This document shows positions 27,769 to 36,397 of a stretch of DNA of 64,000 nt, in pieces. Under the pieces are notes generated by a model that worked only from the letters and a program-made list of their open reading frames with translations, had not been told where the DNA came from and did no database searches. The translations under genes and the position numbers were made by a program. Every line of letters begins with the position of its first letter. Position 1 is the first letter of the stretch. The DNA is from Phenylobacterium sp. (GTDB taxonomy: Bacteria; Pseudomonadota; Alphaproteobacteria; Caulobacterales; Caulobacteraceae), in NCBI RefSeq assembly GCF_030651185.1, contig NZ_JAUSCJ010000006.1, forward strand, positions 1-64,000. Reading direction: 5' to 3'.

Positions 27769-29307
27769 CTACTTCACCAGCCCCCTCGCCGCCTCGGCCG
27801 GGCTGGCCTTGGCGGTGTCGCGGTCGACGCTGTAGTTGGCCGCCTGCATGGCGGCGACGGGGATCGAGCCCACCAGGGGCTTCAGCGCGGCGATCAGTCG
27901 CTGGTCGCCGGCGCGCGCCGGCGAAACCAGGATCACCGCGTCGTAGGGCGGCAGCGCGCCCTTGGGATCGGTGAGCACCACCAGCTTGTCGGCCGCGATC
28001 CGCCCGTCCGACGAGAAGGCCGAGATCACGTCGGCCTCGCCCCCCGACAGCGCCCGATACATGAAGGTGGGCTGGAAGGACCGCTGGGCCTTGAAACGGA
28101 AGCCGTAGGCGGCGTCCACCGCCTTCCACTCCGGCCGCGACAGGAACTCGATGTCGGTCCCCAGGGTCAGCTTCGGCGCCTCGCGGGCCAGGTCGGCCAG
28201 GCTGACAATGCCCAGCGCCTTGGCGCGGTCGGCGTTCATGGCGAAGGCGTAGGCGTTCTCGAACCCCAGGGAGCCCAGGACCGTCACCCCGTCCCGGGAC
28301 TTCAGTTCGGTGGTCAAGCCGTCCAGAACCGCCTGGCGGCCCGGGTTGTCCTGGCGGTTGAGGACATTGGTCCACAGCGTGCCGGTGTAGTCGACATAGA
28401 CGTCCAGCTCGCCGGCCGCCAGCGCCCGGTAGGCCACCGCCGAGCCCAGGTCCTCCTTGCGGCTGACCGTGCCCCCGGCGCGCTCCAGCCGGTCGGCCAT
28501 CAGTTCAGCCAGGATGTACTGTTCGGAGAAGTTCTTGGCGCCCACCACGTAGCTGGCCGGCTTGCCGAAGCTCACCAAGGGCAGGACGGCGATCACGATA
28601 CCCACCAGGAGGCCCACGGCGCCGGCCATCATCAGGCGGCGGTCGCGCTTGGCGGCCCCGGTCTCGATCAGGCCCAGCAGCTGGTCGGCGGTCATGGCCA
28701 GGACGGCCGAGGCGGCGCAGCCGAACAGGACGCTGACCCAGTTCTCGGTCTGCAGCCCCGCGAAGATGTAGTTGCCCAGGCTGGTCTGGCCGACCGGGGT
28801 GGAGAGGGTCGCGGCGCCGATCGTCCAGACCGCGGCGGTGCGGACACCGGCCATGATCACCGGCATGGCCAGCGGCAGCTCCACCTGGAACAGCTTCTGG
28901 CCGGCGGTCATCCCCACCCCGTCGGCGGCCTCGCGCACCGCCGGGTCGACGCCGAGGATGCCGGTGGTGGCGGTCCGCAGGATCGGCAGCATCGAGTAGA
29001 GAGTCAGGGCCAGCAGCGAGGGCAGGAAGCCCAGGGCCGAGAATCCGTGGCCGGTGAGCGACAGGCTGAGCGCCGAGACCGCCAGCAGCAGAGGATAGAA
29101 CAGGGCCAGCAGGGCCAGGCTGGGAATGGTCTGGATCAGGCCGGCGAAGGCCAGGACCGGCCAGCGCAGGCGCGGGCTTCGGCTGGCGGCGACCGCCAGG
29201 GGCAGGCTGATGATCAGGCCAAGGGCCAGGGCGCTGGCGCTCAGCAGGACGTGCCAGGCGAGATAATCCGGCAGCAGGTCGAAGGCGGCGGCAAGTTGCG
29301 GGCTCAC
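27769..29307 (-). CDS. Glycine betaine/choline-type ABC transporter, permease fused to binding protein
   Basis: A 512-residue fusion. Residues ~1-215 are an OpuBB/ProW-type permease with five to six membrane segments and the EAA loop near AVREAADGVGMTAGQKLFQVE. After one more membrane segment, residues ~235-510 are an OpuAC-like binding domain (VGAKNFSEQYILAELMADRL, then LDVYVDYTGTL). Import of quaternary amines for osmoprotection is the family role. Its start overlaps the stop of the ATPase gene by 4 bases. Confidence 0.92.
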   Translation of the reverse strand: MSPQLAAAFDLLPDYLAWHVLLSASALALGLIISLPLAVAASRSPRLRWPVLAFAGLIQTIPSLALLALFYPLLLAVSALSLSLTGHGFSALGFLPSLLALTLYSMLPILRTATTGILGVDPAVREAADGVGMTAGQKLFQVELPLAMPVIMAGVRTAAVWTIGAATLSTPVGQTSLGNYIFAGLQTENWVSVLFGCAASAVLAMTADQLLGLIETGAAKRDRRLMMAGAVGLLVGIVIAVLPLVSFGKPASYVVGAKNFSEQYILAELMADRLERAGGTVSRKEDLGSAVAYRALAAGELDVYVDYTGTLWTNVLNRQDNPGRQAVLDGLTTELKSRDGVTVLGSLGFENAYAFAMNADRAKALGIVSLADLAREAPKLTLGTDIEFLSRPEWKAVDAAYGFRFKAQRSFQPTFMYRALSGGEADVISAFSSDGRIAADKLVVLTDPKGALPPYDAVILVSPARAGDQRLIAALKPLVGSIPVAAMQAANYSVDRDTAKASPAEAARGLVK

Positions 29308-30080
29308 GCGGGGCTCTCCGAGAGGCGGGCGGCCAGGCGTTCAGCCTGTCGTCTTGGCGCATCCATCAGGGCCCGGACATCGGGGTCGTCGCTGCTCGCG
29401 CTGAGGTGGCCCGGCGTGCCGTCGGCGACGATGACCCCGGCCTTCAGCACTACGATGCGGTCGGCCAGCAGCACGGCCTCGCTCATGTCGTGGGTGACCA
29501 TCACGGTGGTCAGGCCCAGCTTCTCATGCAGGGCGCGGTAGTCGGTCCCGAGCTGGTCGCGGGTCACCGGATCGAGCGCGCCGAAGGGCTCGTCCATCAG
29601 CATGATCTTGGGCTCGGCGGCGAGCGCGCGGGCGACGCCGACCCTCTGCCTCTGACCGCCCGACAACGCCGCCGGCAGCCGGCCGGCCATCTCGTGCGGC
29701 AGATCGACCAGGCCCAGCAGGTCATCGATTCGCGTGGCGATCCGCGCGGGCTCCCAGCCCAGCAGCTTGGGCGTGATACCGATGTTCTCGCCCACGGTCA
29801 GGTGCGGAAACAGCCCGATCTCCTGGAACACGTAGCCGATGCGGCGGCGCAGGATGTGCACAGGAACCGCGCCGGTGTCCTCCCCCAGCACGCGCACCGA
29901 TCCAGCGTCCGGCGTGACCAGGCCGTTGATGGTCTTGAGCAGGGTGGTCTTGCCCGATCCCGAAGGACCCACCAGGGCCACGAACTCGCCGGGCGCGATG
30001 GAAAGGCTCACGCCGGCCAGGGCGGCGTGAGCGGCGTAGCGTTTCTCGATGGACGAAAGTTCGATCGTGGTCTGAGGCAT
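29304..30080 (-). CDS. ABC transporter ATP-binding protein, OpuCA/ProV type
   Basis: A 258-residue ATPase with Walker A (GPSGSGKTT), Q-loop (YVFQEIGLFPHLT), signature (LSGGQRQRVGVARAL), Walker B (IMLMDEP) and the switch His (VTHDMSEA). It lacks the CBS domains of full-length OpuCA. It powers the fused permease-binding protein encoded next. Only 23 bases separate it from fliE, but its function is unrelated to flagella. Confidence 0.95.
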   Translation of the reverse strand: MPQTTIELSSIEKRYAAHAALAGVSLSIAPGEFVALVGPSGSGKTTLLKTINGLVTPDAGSVRVLGEDTGAVPVHILRRRIGYVFQEIGLFPHLTVGENIGITPKLLGWEPARIATRIDDLLGLVDLPHEMAGRLPAALSGGQRQRVGVARALAAEPKIMLMDEPFGALDPVTRDQLGTDYRALHEKLGLTTVMVTHDMSEAVLLADRIVVLKAGVIVADGTPGHLSASSDDPDVRALMDAPRRQAERLAARLSESPA

Positions 30081-30103
30081 GCCCAGACCTTAGCGAACGA
30101 AGG

Positions 30104-30409
30104 TCAGATCGGCATACGCATGATTTCCTGATAGGCGCTGATCACCTGGTCGCGGACGGCCATCACGGTCTCCAGGCTGGCCTCAGCGGCCGAGATCGAG
30201 GTGACCACGTCGATCAGTTCGGCCTTGCCCGCCACATTGGCCTTGATCTGGTTTTCCGCATGCTTGGAGGCCTGCATGGCGTCGGTCATGGCCGACTTCA
30301 CCATGGATCCGAAGTCGAGGCCGCCCTCGGCGGCGGCGGCGGCGGGCTTGGCGCCTCCGATCCCCTGGGTGGAGGCATAGGCCTGGGCGGCGGCGAGCGC
30401 GGTCATCAT
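30104..30409 (-). CDS. fliE: Flagellar hook-basal body protein FliE
   Basis: A 101-residue protein with the family C-terminus ([20 protein letters not shown], then [10 protein letters not shown]). FliE links the MS ring to the proximal rod. It is the last gene of flgB-flgC-fliE, 10 bases after flgC. Confidence 0.97.
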   Translation of the reverse strand: MMTALAAAQAYASTQGIGGAKPAAAAAEGGLDFGSMVKSAMTDAMQASKHAENQIKANVAGKAELIDVVTSISAAEASLETVMAVRDQVISAYQEIMRMPI

Positions 30410-30419
30410 GGCCTAGGTC

Positions 30420-30839
30420 CTATCGTTTCAGCAGATCAAGGGTGCGCGTCTCCATGGCGCGCGCCGTCTCGATCACGTTGAGGTTGGCTTCGTAGGCCCG
30501 CTGGGCCTCCTTCATGTCGAGCGCCTCGACCAGGGTGTTGACGTTGGGGGTCTTCACATACCCCTTGGCGTCGGCCGAGGGGTGGCCCGGCTCGTACTCG
30601 GTCTTGAAATCGCTCATGTCCTGCTCGACGCGGCTCATCCGGACGCCCATGCCGCCGTCGATCTTGACCGCGGTGAAGACCGGAGCCTGCCGGCGATAGG
30701 GGTCGCCGCCGGCGGTCTTCGAGGTGGAGCCGGCGTTGGCCATGTTCTCGGCGATGATCCGCATGCGGCCCTGCTGGGCGCGAAGGGCGGAGGTGGCGAT
30801 CGCCTGGGCGACGCCGCTGACGGGCTTGATGTCGGGCAT
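30420..30839 (-). CDS. flgC: Flagellar basal-body rod protein FlgC
   Basis: A 139-residue proximal rod protein. RIIAENMANAGSTSKT is the N-terminal rod motif and DMKEAQRAYEANLNVIETAR the C-terminal helix that packs in the rod. It is exported by the flagellar type III system. It follows flgB by 11 bases. Confidence 0.97.
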   Translation of the reverse strand: MPDIKPVSGVAQAIATSALRAQQGRMRIIAENMANAGSTSKTAGGDPYRRQAPVFTAVKIDGGMGVRMSRVEQDMSDFKTEYEPGHPSADAKGYVKTPNVNTLVEALDMKEAQRAYEANLNVIETARAMETRTLDLLKR

Positions 30840-30850
30840 CTATCTCGCCT

Positions 30851-31279
30851 CTATTTCCCGGGGGCCCGCGCGGCCATCCGCAGCAGGTTGAGGGACTTCT
30901 GGTAGAAGCCGACCGCCGCCTCGTAGCTCATGCGGGCGTCCGACATCTTCATCATCTCCTCCTCCAGGACGACGGAATTGCCGTCGAGCGTGGTCTCGGA
31001 GTCCTTGGCGACCTTGGACTTGAACGCGCCCCCGGGTCCGTTGCGCTGGCTGGGGGGCAGCATGTGGCCCGGCTGGGTCACTGCGACCCTGCCGGCGCCG
31101 GCGCTGGCGGCCTTCATCTGGGCGGCGAAGTCGTAGGGTTTCAGATCCTTGGGCGAGAAGCCCGGGGTGTCTGAGTTGGCGACATTCTGGGCGATCAGCT
31201 TCTGGCGCTCGGACAGATAACCCATCCGGCCGCGCAGCATCGAGAACAGGGGGATGTCGCCGATATCCATGGGAAACAT
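30851..31279 (-). CDS. flgB: Flagellar basal-body rod protein FlgB
   Basis: A 142-residue proximal rod protein with LIAQNVANSDTPGFSPKDL and the C-terminal SYEAAVGFYQKSLNLLRMA. The ATG at 31279 or the one at 31270 could be used; neither has a ribosome binding site. Given the CtrA-like box at 31294-31309, the transcript may start very near the gene and be leaderless, which is common in Caulobacterales. First gene of its operon. Confidence 0.95.
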   Translation of the reverse strand: MFPMDIGDIPLFSMLRGRMGYLSERQKLIAQNVANSDTPGFSPKDLKPYDFAAQMKAASAGAGRVAVTQPGHMLPPSQRNGPGGAFKSKVAKDSETTLDGNSVVLEEEMMKMSDARMSYEAAVGFYQKSLNLLRMAARAPGK

Positions 31280-31293
31280 GGTGAATAAATAGG

Positions 31294-31309
31294 GTTAATC
31301 GCTCCTTAA
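31294..31309. promoter_or_regulatory. Full CtrA-like box between flgB and fliO
   Basis: On the minus strand the sequence is TTAA, seven bases, TTAAC, an exact match to the Caulobacter CtrA consensus TTAA-N7-TTAAC. It lies in the divergent gap between flgB and fliO, 15 bases from the first and 67 bases from the second, so it could serve either or both. CtrA drives class II flagellar operons in relatives. Confidence 0.75.
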
Positions 31310-31376
31310 GACCCTTGCGGCACTTCTGGCCCTGACCGGCGCTTTCGGCCGGCCGCCTCCTCACCGTCTCATCGCG

Positions 31377-31652
31377 ATGGACTTCGCTATCTTTGCCCGG
31401 GCCGTGTTCGCCCTGGCCATCACCCTGGGACTCGTGGGGCTGGCCGCCGTGGCCCTGCGCCGCTTCGGGCCCGAGGCCATGGCGCGCTTCACCGCCGCCA
31501 CTGGCCGCAAGGAACGCCGCCTGGCGGTGGTGGAGAGCCTGGTGCTCGACCCCTCGCGGCGCCTGGTGCTGATCTCCTGCGATGGCGAGGAGCGACTGTT
31601 GCTGCTGGGCGAGGGCCAGGTCCTTCCGCCCGTGAAGAAGGGCCGCGCCTGA
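31377..31652 (+). CDS. fliO: FliO-like flagellar assembly protein
   Basis: A 91-residue protein with one N-terminal membrane helix (ARAVFALAITLGLVGLAAVAL) and a short cytoplasmic domain (RRLAVVESLVLDPSRRLVLI, then GEERLLLLG) typical of FliO, which helps FliP assemble. Its stop overlaps the fliP start (TGATG), confirming the pairing. Confidence 0.9.
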   Translation: MDFAIFARAVFALAITLGLVGLAAVALRRFGPEAMARFTAATGRKERRLAVVESLVLDPSRRLVLISCDGEERLLLLGEGQVLPPVKKGRA

Positions 31653-32449
31653 TGGCCGGAAGGTTCAAGTCCCTCACCCAACTGCGCGCGCAGGACTGGC
31701 GTCACGCCTTCCTGCTGTCGGCGCTCATCACGCTCGGCAGCCTGATCCTGCCCGCCACGGCCCTGGCCCAGGCGGTGAACATCAATCTCGGCACCGGGGC
31801 CGGCCTCACCGAGCGCGTGGTCCAGTTGATGGGCCTGCTGACGGTCCTGTCCCTGGCGCCGTCCATCGTCATCATGACCACCTCCTTCGTGCGGATTGTG
31901 GTGGTCCTGTCCCTGCTGCGCACGGCCCTGGGCCTGCAGCAGAGCCCCCCCAACGCGGTGATCATCAGCCTGGCCATCTTCCTCTCGGCCATCGTCATGG
32001 GTCCGACGATGCAGAAGTCCTACGATGAGGGGATCAAGCCGTTGCTGGAGCAGCAGATCGAGTTGCCCCAGGCCTTCGACGCCGCCAGCGAACCCCTGAA
32101 GACCTTCATGCTGACCCAGGTGGACCGGGAGGATCTGGCCCTCTTCGTCAGGCTTTCCAAGGTCGAGCGGCCCAAGAGCCTGCAGGAAATCCCCATCCGC
32201 GTGGTCACCCCGGCCTTCATGATTTCAGAGCTGAAGCGCGCCTTCGAGATCGGCTTCCTGCTGTTCATCCCCTTCCTGGTGATCGACCTGGTGGTGGCCA
32301 GCGTGCTGATGAGCATGGGTATGATGATGCTCCCACCGGTGGTGGTGTCCCTGCCCTTCAAGCTGATCTTCTTCGTCCTGGTGGACGGCTGGCGGCTGGT
32401 GGCGGGCAGTCTGGTGGAGAGCTTCCAGCGGGGAGCCGGCGGAGGCTGA
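31652..32449 (+). CDS. fliP: Flagellar export gate protein FliP
   Basis: A 265-residue protein with a cleavable signal (ending near PATALAQA), then LSLAPSIVIMTTSFVRIVVV and LRTALGLQQSPPNAVI, the hallmark of FliP, followed by four membrane segments in total. It forms the core of the FliPQR gate. The distal genes fliQ and fliR are in a separate operon 5 kb away. Confidence 0.98.
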   Translation: MAGRFKSLTQLRAQDWRHAFLLSALITLGSLILPATALAQAVNINLGTGAGLTERVVQLMGLLTVLSLAPSIVIMTTSFVRIVVVLSLLRTALGLQQSPPNAVIISLAIFLSAIVMGPTMQKSYDEGIKPLLEQQIELPQAFDAASEPLKTFMLTQVDREDLALFVRLSKVERPKSLQEIPIRVVTPAFMISELKRAFEIGFLLFIPFLVIDLVVASVLMSMGMMMLPPVVVSLPFKLIFFVLVDGWRLVAGSLVESFQRGAGGG

Positions 32450-32458
32450 GGCCCTTAG

Positions 32459-32492
32459 CTCCCTCCCCATGAAGGGCCTACAGGGGAGGGAG
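32459..32492. terminator. Bidirectional dyad between fliP and the TPR gene
   Basis: CTCCCTCCCC at 32459-32468 and its exact complement at 32483-32492 form a 10-base GC-rich stem with a 14-base loop. There is no long T-run, so termination would be of a weak or Rho-assisted kind. The left arm and loop hold the second copy (inverted) of the 16-bp motif seen at 22773-22788. Confidence 0.7.
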
Positions 32493-32499
32493 AAGAGTT

Positions 32500-35433
32500 C
32501 TACCCCTTGCTGGGCGGCGCCGCGGCCGCGGCCGTCCTGGCGGGCGTGGGCGTGGCGGCGGTGCGCAGGCCCACCGGCGCGGGCCGGTCGCGGAACCTCA
32601 CCTTCATCTTGGCCACCCAGCCGGAGAAGGCCTCGTTGTCGGCGCTGATGCGGCCAAAGTCGGCGACGCTGAGCCGCCCCTCCTGCACGCCCGAGAGGGC
32701 GACACGCAGGGCGTCTGGGTTGCGGGCCTGGTCGGCGAAGCCCTGGTAGCGTTCCCGCAGGCGCGACAGGGCGCCATCATCGCCCGCCAGGCTGTAGGCG
32801 ACGCCGGCTCGGAGCAGCTTGCCCTCTTCCTCGGCGGCCAGCGGACCCGGGTATTTCCAGCGGTCGGCCAGGGATTTCTCGAACAGGATGCCGGCGCCGG
32901 CCCAGTCCTTCTTCTTCCAGACCACCTCGGCGCGCAGGTCCGCGCCCTCGCGCGAGGTGTCGCGCTCGATGACCTCCAGGGCCGATTCGAGGCGGCCGAG
33001 GTTCATCAGGGCGCGCGCCTCCACCATGCGCCGCTCAACGTTGAGCGAGGTGGGCAGGATGGTGGTGCGCGAGCTGTTGATCGCCTGCAGCGCCTGCTCG
33101 GGCTTGCGGTCCATCAGGTAGATGACGGCTAGGTCCGTGGCCACCTGGGCGCGGGGCACGCCGTCCAGCCGGTTGTCGGCCTGGTACTTCAGGAGGTCGG
33201 CGGCCTGGTCCAGCAGATCGACGTCCACCAGTCGGCGGACCAGCTTGCGCACCATCTGGTCACCATCGGCGCCAAGGGGCGTGAGCTCCTTGAAGTCGTA
33301 GAAGAGGGCCAGCGCCTGGATCGGCTCCAGGCCATCGGCGACGCCGGTGAGGAACAGGCCGCGGAAGGCGCTGGCCAGGTCGTTCTGCAGTTGCAGGGCT
33401 TCGGGCAGGTCGGGCAGCCGCTGGCCCGCCGACCGCAGCGCCTCCAGCGCCTCGCGGTAACGGCCCTGGTTCAGATAGAGCTGGCCCAGGGCGCGAATGG
33501 TCTCCAGCTCGGTGGAGTCTCCGCGCCAGCGGTAGCGCAGGCCGTCGAACACGTTGGCGGCCTGGACCGCGGTTATCTTTCCCGCGGCCAGGCGGATCTG
33601 GGTGGCGCGCAGCAGGGCGGGCGCCGAGAGCGATTCCACAGGCGCGCTGGCCACGGCGGCATAGATGCGCAGGGCCCGGTCAGGATGACCCTGGGCCTCC
33701 ACGACGCGCGCCTGAACCAGCCGCGTCGCCAGCTCCTCCAGCGGCGCGGTGCGGTCCATCAGCGCCAGCTTGATGCGGGAGTCGGCGCCATCGATGTCCC
33801 CCAGCGCCAGGGCGGCCTGCGCGTCGGCGCGGGCGAACCGGGCCTTCCAGGTGGGCGAGAACTGCTCGAAGGCCTCGGCCCCGGCGGCGAACTGGCTGCG
33901 CGCCTCGGGCCACTGGGCCAGCTGGGCGGCGATGTAGGAGCGCCACAGGGCCGCCGACGGATCGTCGGCCAGGATAGGAGCCGAGAAGTCGGCCTCCGCC
34001 TCCTTGTAGCGTCGGGCCATGACGCGGGCGATGCCGCGCAGGCCGCGGAACTCCGGATCGTCCAGAAGTTCCTGGTGCGTGCGGGCGGTGTCGTTGAGCA
34101 CCCCGATGGCTTCGAAGGAGAGTTCCGAGCCGACCAGGAAGCGGGCCAGGGCCATGCGCGCGGCCACCGGCGCGTCGCGGCCCTTGCTGGCCTCCTCCAT
34201 GGAGGCGTTGAGCAGGGAATTGTAGCGGACCAGGAAGCCGCCGGGGCCGGTCTTGGGCCAGTTGGCGTAGTCGATCATGGCCGGCATCCCGGCCGGCTGC
34301 GGGGCTCCCAGATCGGCTTCGGCCCGCTCGACACCGGCCGAGGCCGGCGACAGGGTCAGGCCCGCAGGACGGCCGATCTGCACCAGGTCGCCCTGGTGGC
34401 TGAGGCTCAGGTCCTCGACGTAGGACTCCAGGGCCAGCCCCTGCGCCGAGGGCAGGACCGCCATCTGCACGTATTCCCGGCGGCTGGGCACCCCCTTGGC
34501 GGGACTGAGCGCGGTCACCACCGACAGGGTGTCGCCGACGATGGGGTCACCCACCTTCAGCGTCCGGGTGGCGCCGGAGACCACCGCCTTCAGCGCCGCG
34601 GGACCGCCGACGTCATCGCGGACGATGCGGACCTGGCTGCTCTGGTTCTGAGCGCCGGGACCGATGGCCACCGTCCAGGTCGCGCCCTGCGCCGAAGCGA
34701 AGAAGGGCGTGCCCTTCGGCGCGGCGATGCGGACGGCCGAGTAGTCAGACCCCTTGAAGCTCTGCACCTTCGAAAACTGGCGAAGGCCCCGAGGGGCCCT
34801 GGAGACGTCGAGATCGACCGGCGTGTCGAACACCACCCAGATCGCGTCACCCCGCCGGAACACCGCCGCGCCGTTCGGATTGGCCCACGGGAAGGTCAGC
34901 AGGACCTGGCCATTGACCAGTTTGGCGTCCATCGCCACGACCCCGCTGGCGGGCGCCGGATCGGGGCGCGGGGGCTCGGGAGCGGTGATCGGCGCCGCGG
35001 CTTCGGCGAGGCTGGGCTCGGGCGGCGGGGGCCGTTCGAACAGGTTGATATAGGTGGCGCCGTCGGCGCTCCCCACCTTGGCCTCGGCGTTGTCGGCCAG
35101 GGTCAGGATCAGTTCCAGCCCGCCACCGGAGTGGCGCGCCTCGGCGGTCTTCAGCCACTTGGGAGGATCCACCCGCAGGCGGGCGATGTCGGGATTGGCG
35201 TCCCGGTTGAACTTCAGGGTCAGGACCTGACCGTCGCGCTTGGTGATGGCGCGCGCGCCACCGGCCCAATGCAGTTCGATCCGCGAGAAGTCGCGGGCCT
35301 GGGCCACATGCACGTCCAGCGGGCCGCGGGGCGCGACCTGGGCCGCCGTCGGCGCGGCCACACCCGCAGGCGCGATCACGCCGGCGATGCAGATCGCCGC
35401 GACGCTGGAGTGAAGGGCCTGGCGCAGGCGCAA
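32500..35433 (-). CDS. Large TPR-rich exported protein of the fliLM operon
   Basis: A 977-residue protein with a signal peptide (CIAGVIAPAGVAA). Residues ~35-135 resemble an AMIN-like beta domain (FSRIELHWAGG, LTLKFNRD, LELILTL). A second beta-rich segment follows, and from ~430 to the end the sequence is helical repeats of TPR/Sel1 type (LALGDIDGADSRIKLAL, LYLNQGRYREALEALRSAG). It is the last gene after fliL, fliM and two accessory genes, 4 bases after the previous stop. A periplasmic motility or flagellar-placement factor is a reasonable inference. Confidence 0.8.
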   Translation of the reverse strand: MRLRQALHSSVAAICIAGVIAPAGVAAPTAAQVAPRGPLDVHVAQARDFSRIELHWAGGARAITKRDGQVLTLKFNRDANPDIARLRVDPPKWLKTAEARHSGGGLELILTLADNAEAKVGSADGATYINLFERPPPPEPSLAEAAAPITAPEPPRPDPAPASGVVAMDAKLVNGQVLLTFPWANPNGAAVFRRGDAIWVVFDTPVDLDVSRAPRGLRQFSKVQSFKGSDYSAVRIAAPKGTPFFASAQGATWTVAIGPGAQNQSSQVRIVRDDVGGPAALKAVVSGATRTLKVGDPIVGDTLSVVTALSPAKGVPSRREYVQMAVLPSAQGLALESYVEDLSLSHQGDLVQIGRPAGLTLSPASAGVERAEADLGAPQPAGMPAMIDYANWPKTGPGGFLVRYNSLLNASMEEASKGRDAPVAARMALARFLVGSELSFEAIGVLNDTARTHQELLDDPEFRGLRGIARVMARRYKEAEADFSAPILADDPSAALWRSYIAAQLAQWPEARSQFAAGAEAFEQFSPTWKARFARADAQAALALGDIDGADSRIKLALMDRTAPLEELATRLVQARVVEAQGHPDRALRIYAAVASAPVESLSAPALLRATQIRLAAGKITAVQAANVFDGLRYRWRGDSTELETIRALGQLYLNQGRYREALEALRSAGQRLPDLPEALQLQNDLASAFRGLFLTGVADGLEPIQALALFYDFKELTPLGADGDQMVRKLVRRLVDVDLLDQAADLLKYQADNRLDGVPRAQVATDLAVIYLMDRKPEQALQAINSSRTTILPTSLNVERRMVEARALMNLGRLESALEVIERDTSREGADLRAEVVWKKKDWAGAGILFEKSLADRWKYPGPLAAEEEGKLLRAGVAYSLAGDDGALSRLRERYQGFADQARNPDALRVALSGVQEGRLSVADFGRISADNEAFSGWVAKMKVRFRDRPAPVGLRTAATPTPARTAAAAAPPSKG

Positions 35434-35437
35434 TGGA

Positions 35438-36397
35438 CTAGCCGGCTGTCGGCGGAGCCGCCGCGGAGGGGGCTGCCGGCGTGACGGGCGACGGGGCGGG
35501 TTTGGCGGCGGCCTGCTTCACCGGCGCCTTCTTCGGCGCGGGCTTGCGGGCCGCGACCTTTTTCGGCGCGGCCTTGGCGGGCGGAGCCGGCTCCGCCGTG
35601 GGGTCGATCGAGGCTTGTTTCGGCGCGGCGGTGTTGGCCGCGGCGTTGGACGCCGCCCCCTCGGCGGAGGCGGCGACCTTGCGGGCGTCTGCGAAGCGGC
35701 GCGACAGGCTCTCGGTCAGGCGCTTGGCCTCGGCCGGCGGCATGGCGGCCAGGATGGCCGACAGCGCCCGTTCCTTCATCTTGCCGGCGATCGGCAGGCG
35801 CACGGAGTCGTCCAGCATGACCATGCGGGGCGCCGCATCCTTGGCCTTCATGCCCTCGAACACCTTCACCAGGCGGTCGACCTCGGCCTGCTCCTTGCCG
35901 TCGGCCTGGTTCAGCAGGGTCTGCATGTCGCCCTTCAGCCCGGTGAGGGTCTTCACCTTGGCGTCGAGCTTGGCCTCGGCGGCGGCCAGCAGTGCGAGTT
36001 GGACGTCGAGGTCCTCTTCGCGCTTGTCCAGCTGCCCCCGGCGCGAGCCGAGGCTCTGGAGGATCTGCAGTTCCGCGGGCGAGAGGCCGGCTTCCTTGGC
36101 CAGTTCCGCGGCGGTGGGGGCGCAGACCGCGGGCGGCGGCTTGGGCGCCAGCGACAGGGACGAGGCGTCCAGGGCCGAGCCGACATCCGCGCCCTCGGCG
36201 CCCACCGTGGCGTCCGGGGTCTTGGCGCCTTCACCCTCGGCGCTCTTGCCCTTCAGCGGCTTGGCGGCCTCCTCGGCGAAGGCCCTCGCGCCGGAAAACA
36301 TCTCGGGAAGCGACTTGGCGCCGGCCATGGCGTTGACCGCCAGGACTCCTGCGGCGGCGATGCCCACCAGGGGGAGGATGCGGGGGATATTCTTCAT
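35438..36397 (-). CDS. MotE-like flagellar accessory protein
   Basis: A 319-residue protein with an N-terminal membrane anchor or signal (PLVGIAAAGVLAVNAM), a coiled coil at ~125-185 (RRGQLDKREEDLDVQLALLA), and then AMPPAEAKRLTESLSRRF, the helical segment found in MotE/MgtE-N-like proteins, where PL-x-EAA variants act as chaperones or stabilisers of motor parts. The last ~80 residues are Ala/Pro/Lys-rich. It overlaps the upstream gene by 4 bases. Confidence 0.75.
   Translation of the reverse strand: MKNIPRILPLVGIAAAGVLAVNAMAGAKSLPEMFSGARAFAEEAAKPLKGKSAEGEGAKTPDATVGAEGADVGSALDASSLSLAPKPPPAVCAPTAAELAKEAGLSPAELQILQSLGSRRGQLDKREEDLDVQLALLAAAEAKLDAKVKTLTGLKGDMQTLLNQADGKEQAEVDRLVKVFEGMKAKDAAPRMVMLDDSVRLPIAGKMKERALSAILAAMPPAEAKRLTESLSRRFADARKVAASAEGAASNAAANTAAPKQASIDPTAEPAPPAKAAPKKVAARKPAPKKAPVKQAAAKPAPSPVTPAAPSAAAPPTAG

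Noticed and set aside
31320..31350. Second sigma-54 promoter before fliO (TGGCCCTGACCGGCG)
   Set aside because: The GG to GC spacing is 11, not the required 10, so it does not fit.
33391..35484. 697-residue plus-strand frame opposite the TPR gene
   Set aside because: Composition is that of an antisense frame (GRRQG, HRRQG patterns) and it has no ribosome site; the TPR gene explains the region.
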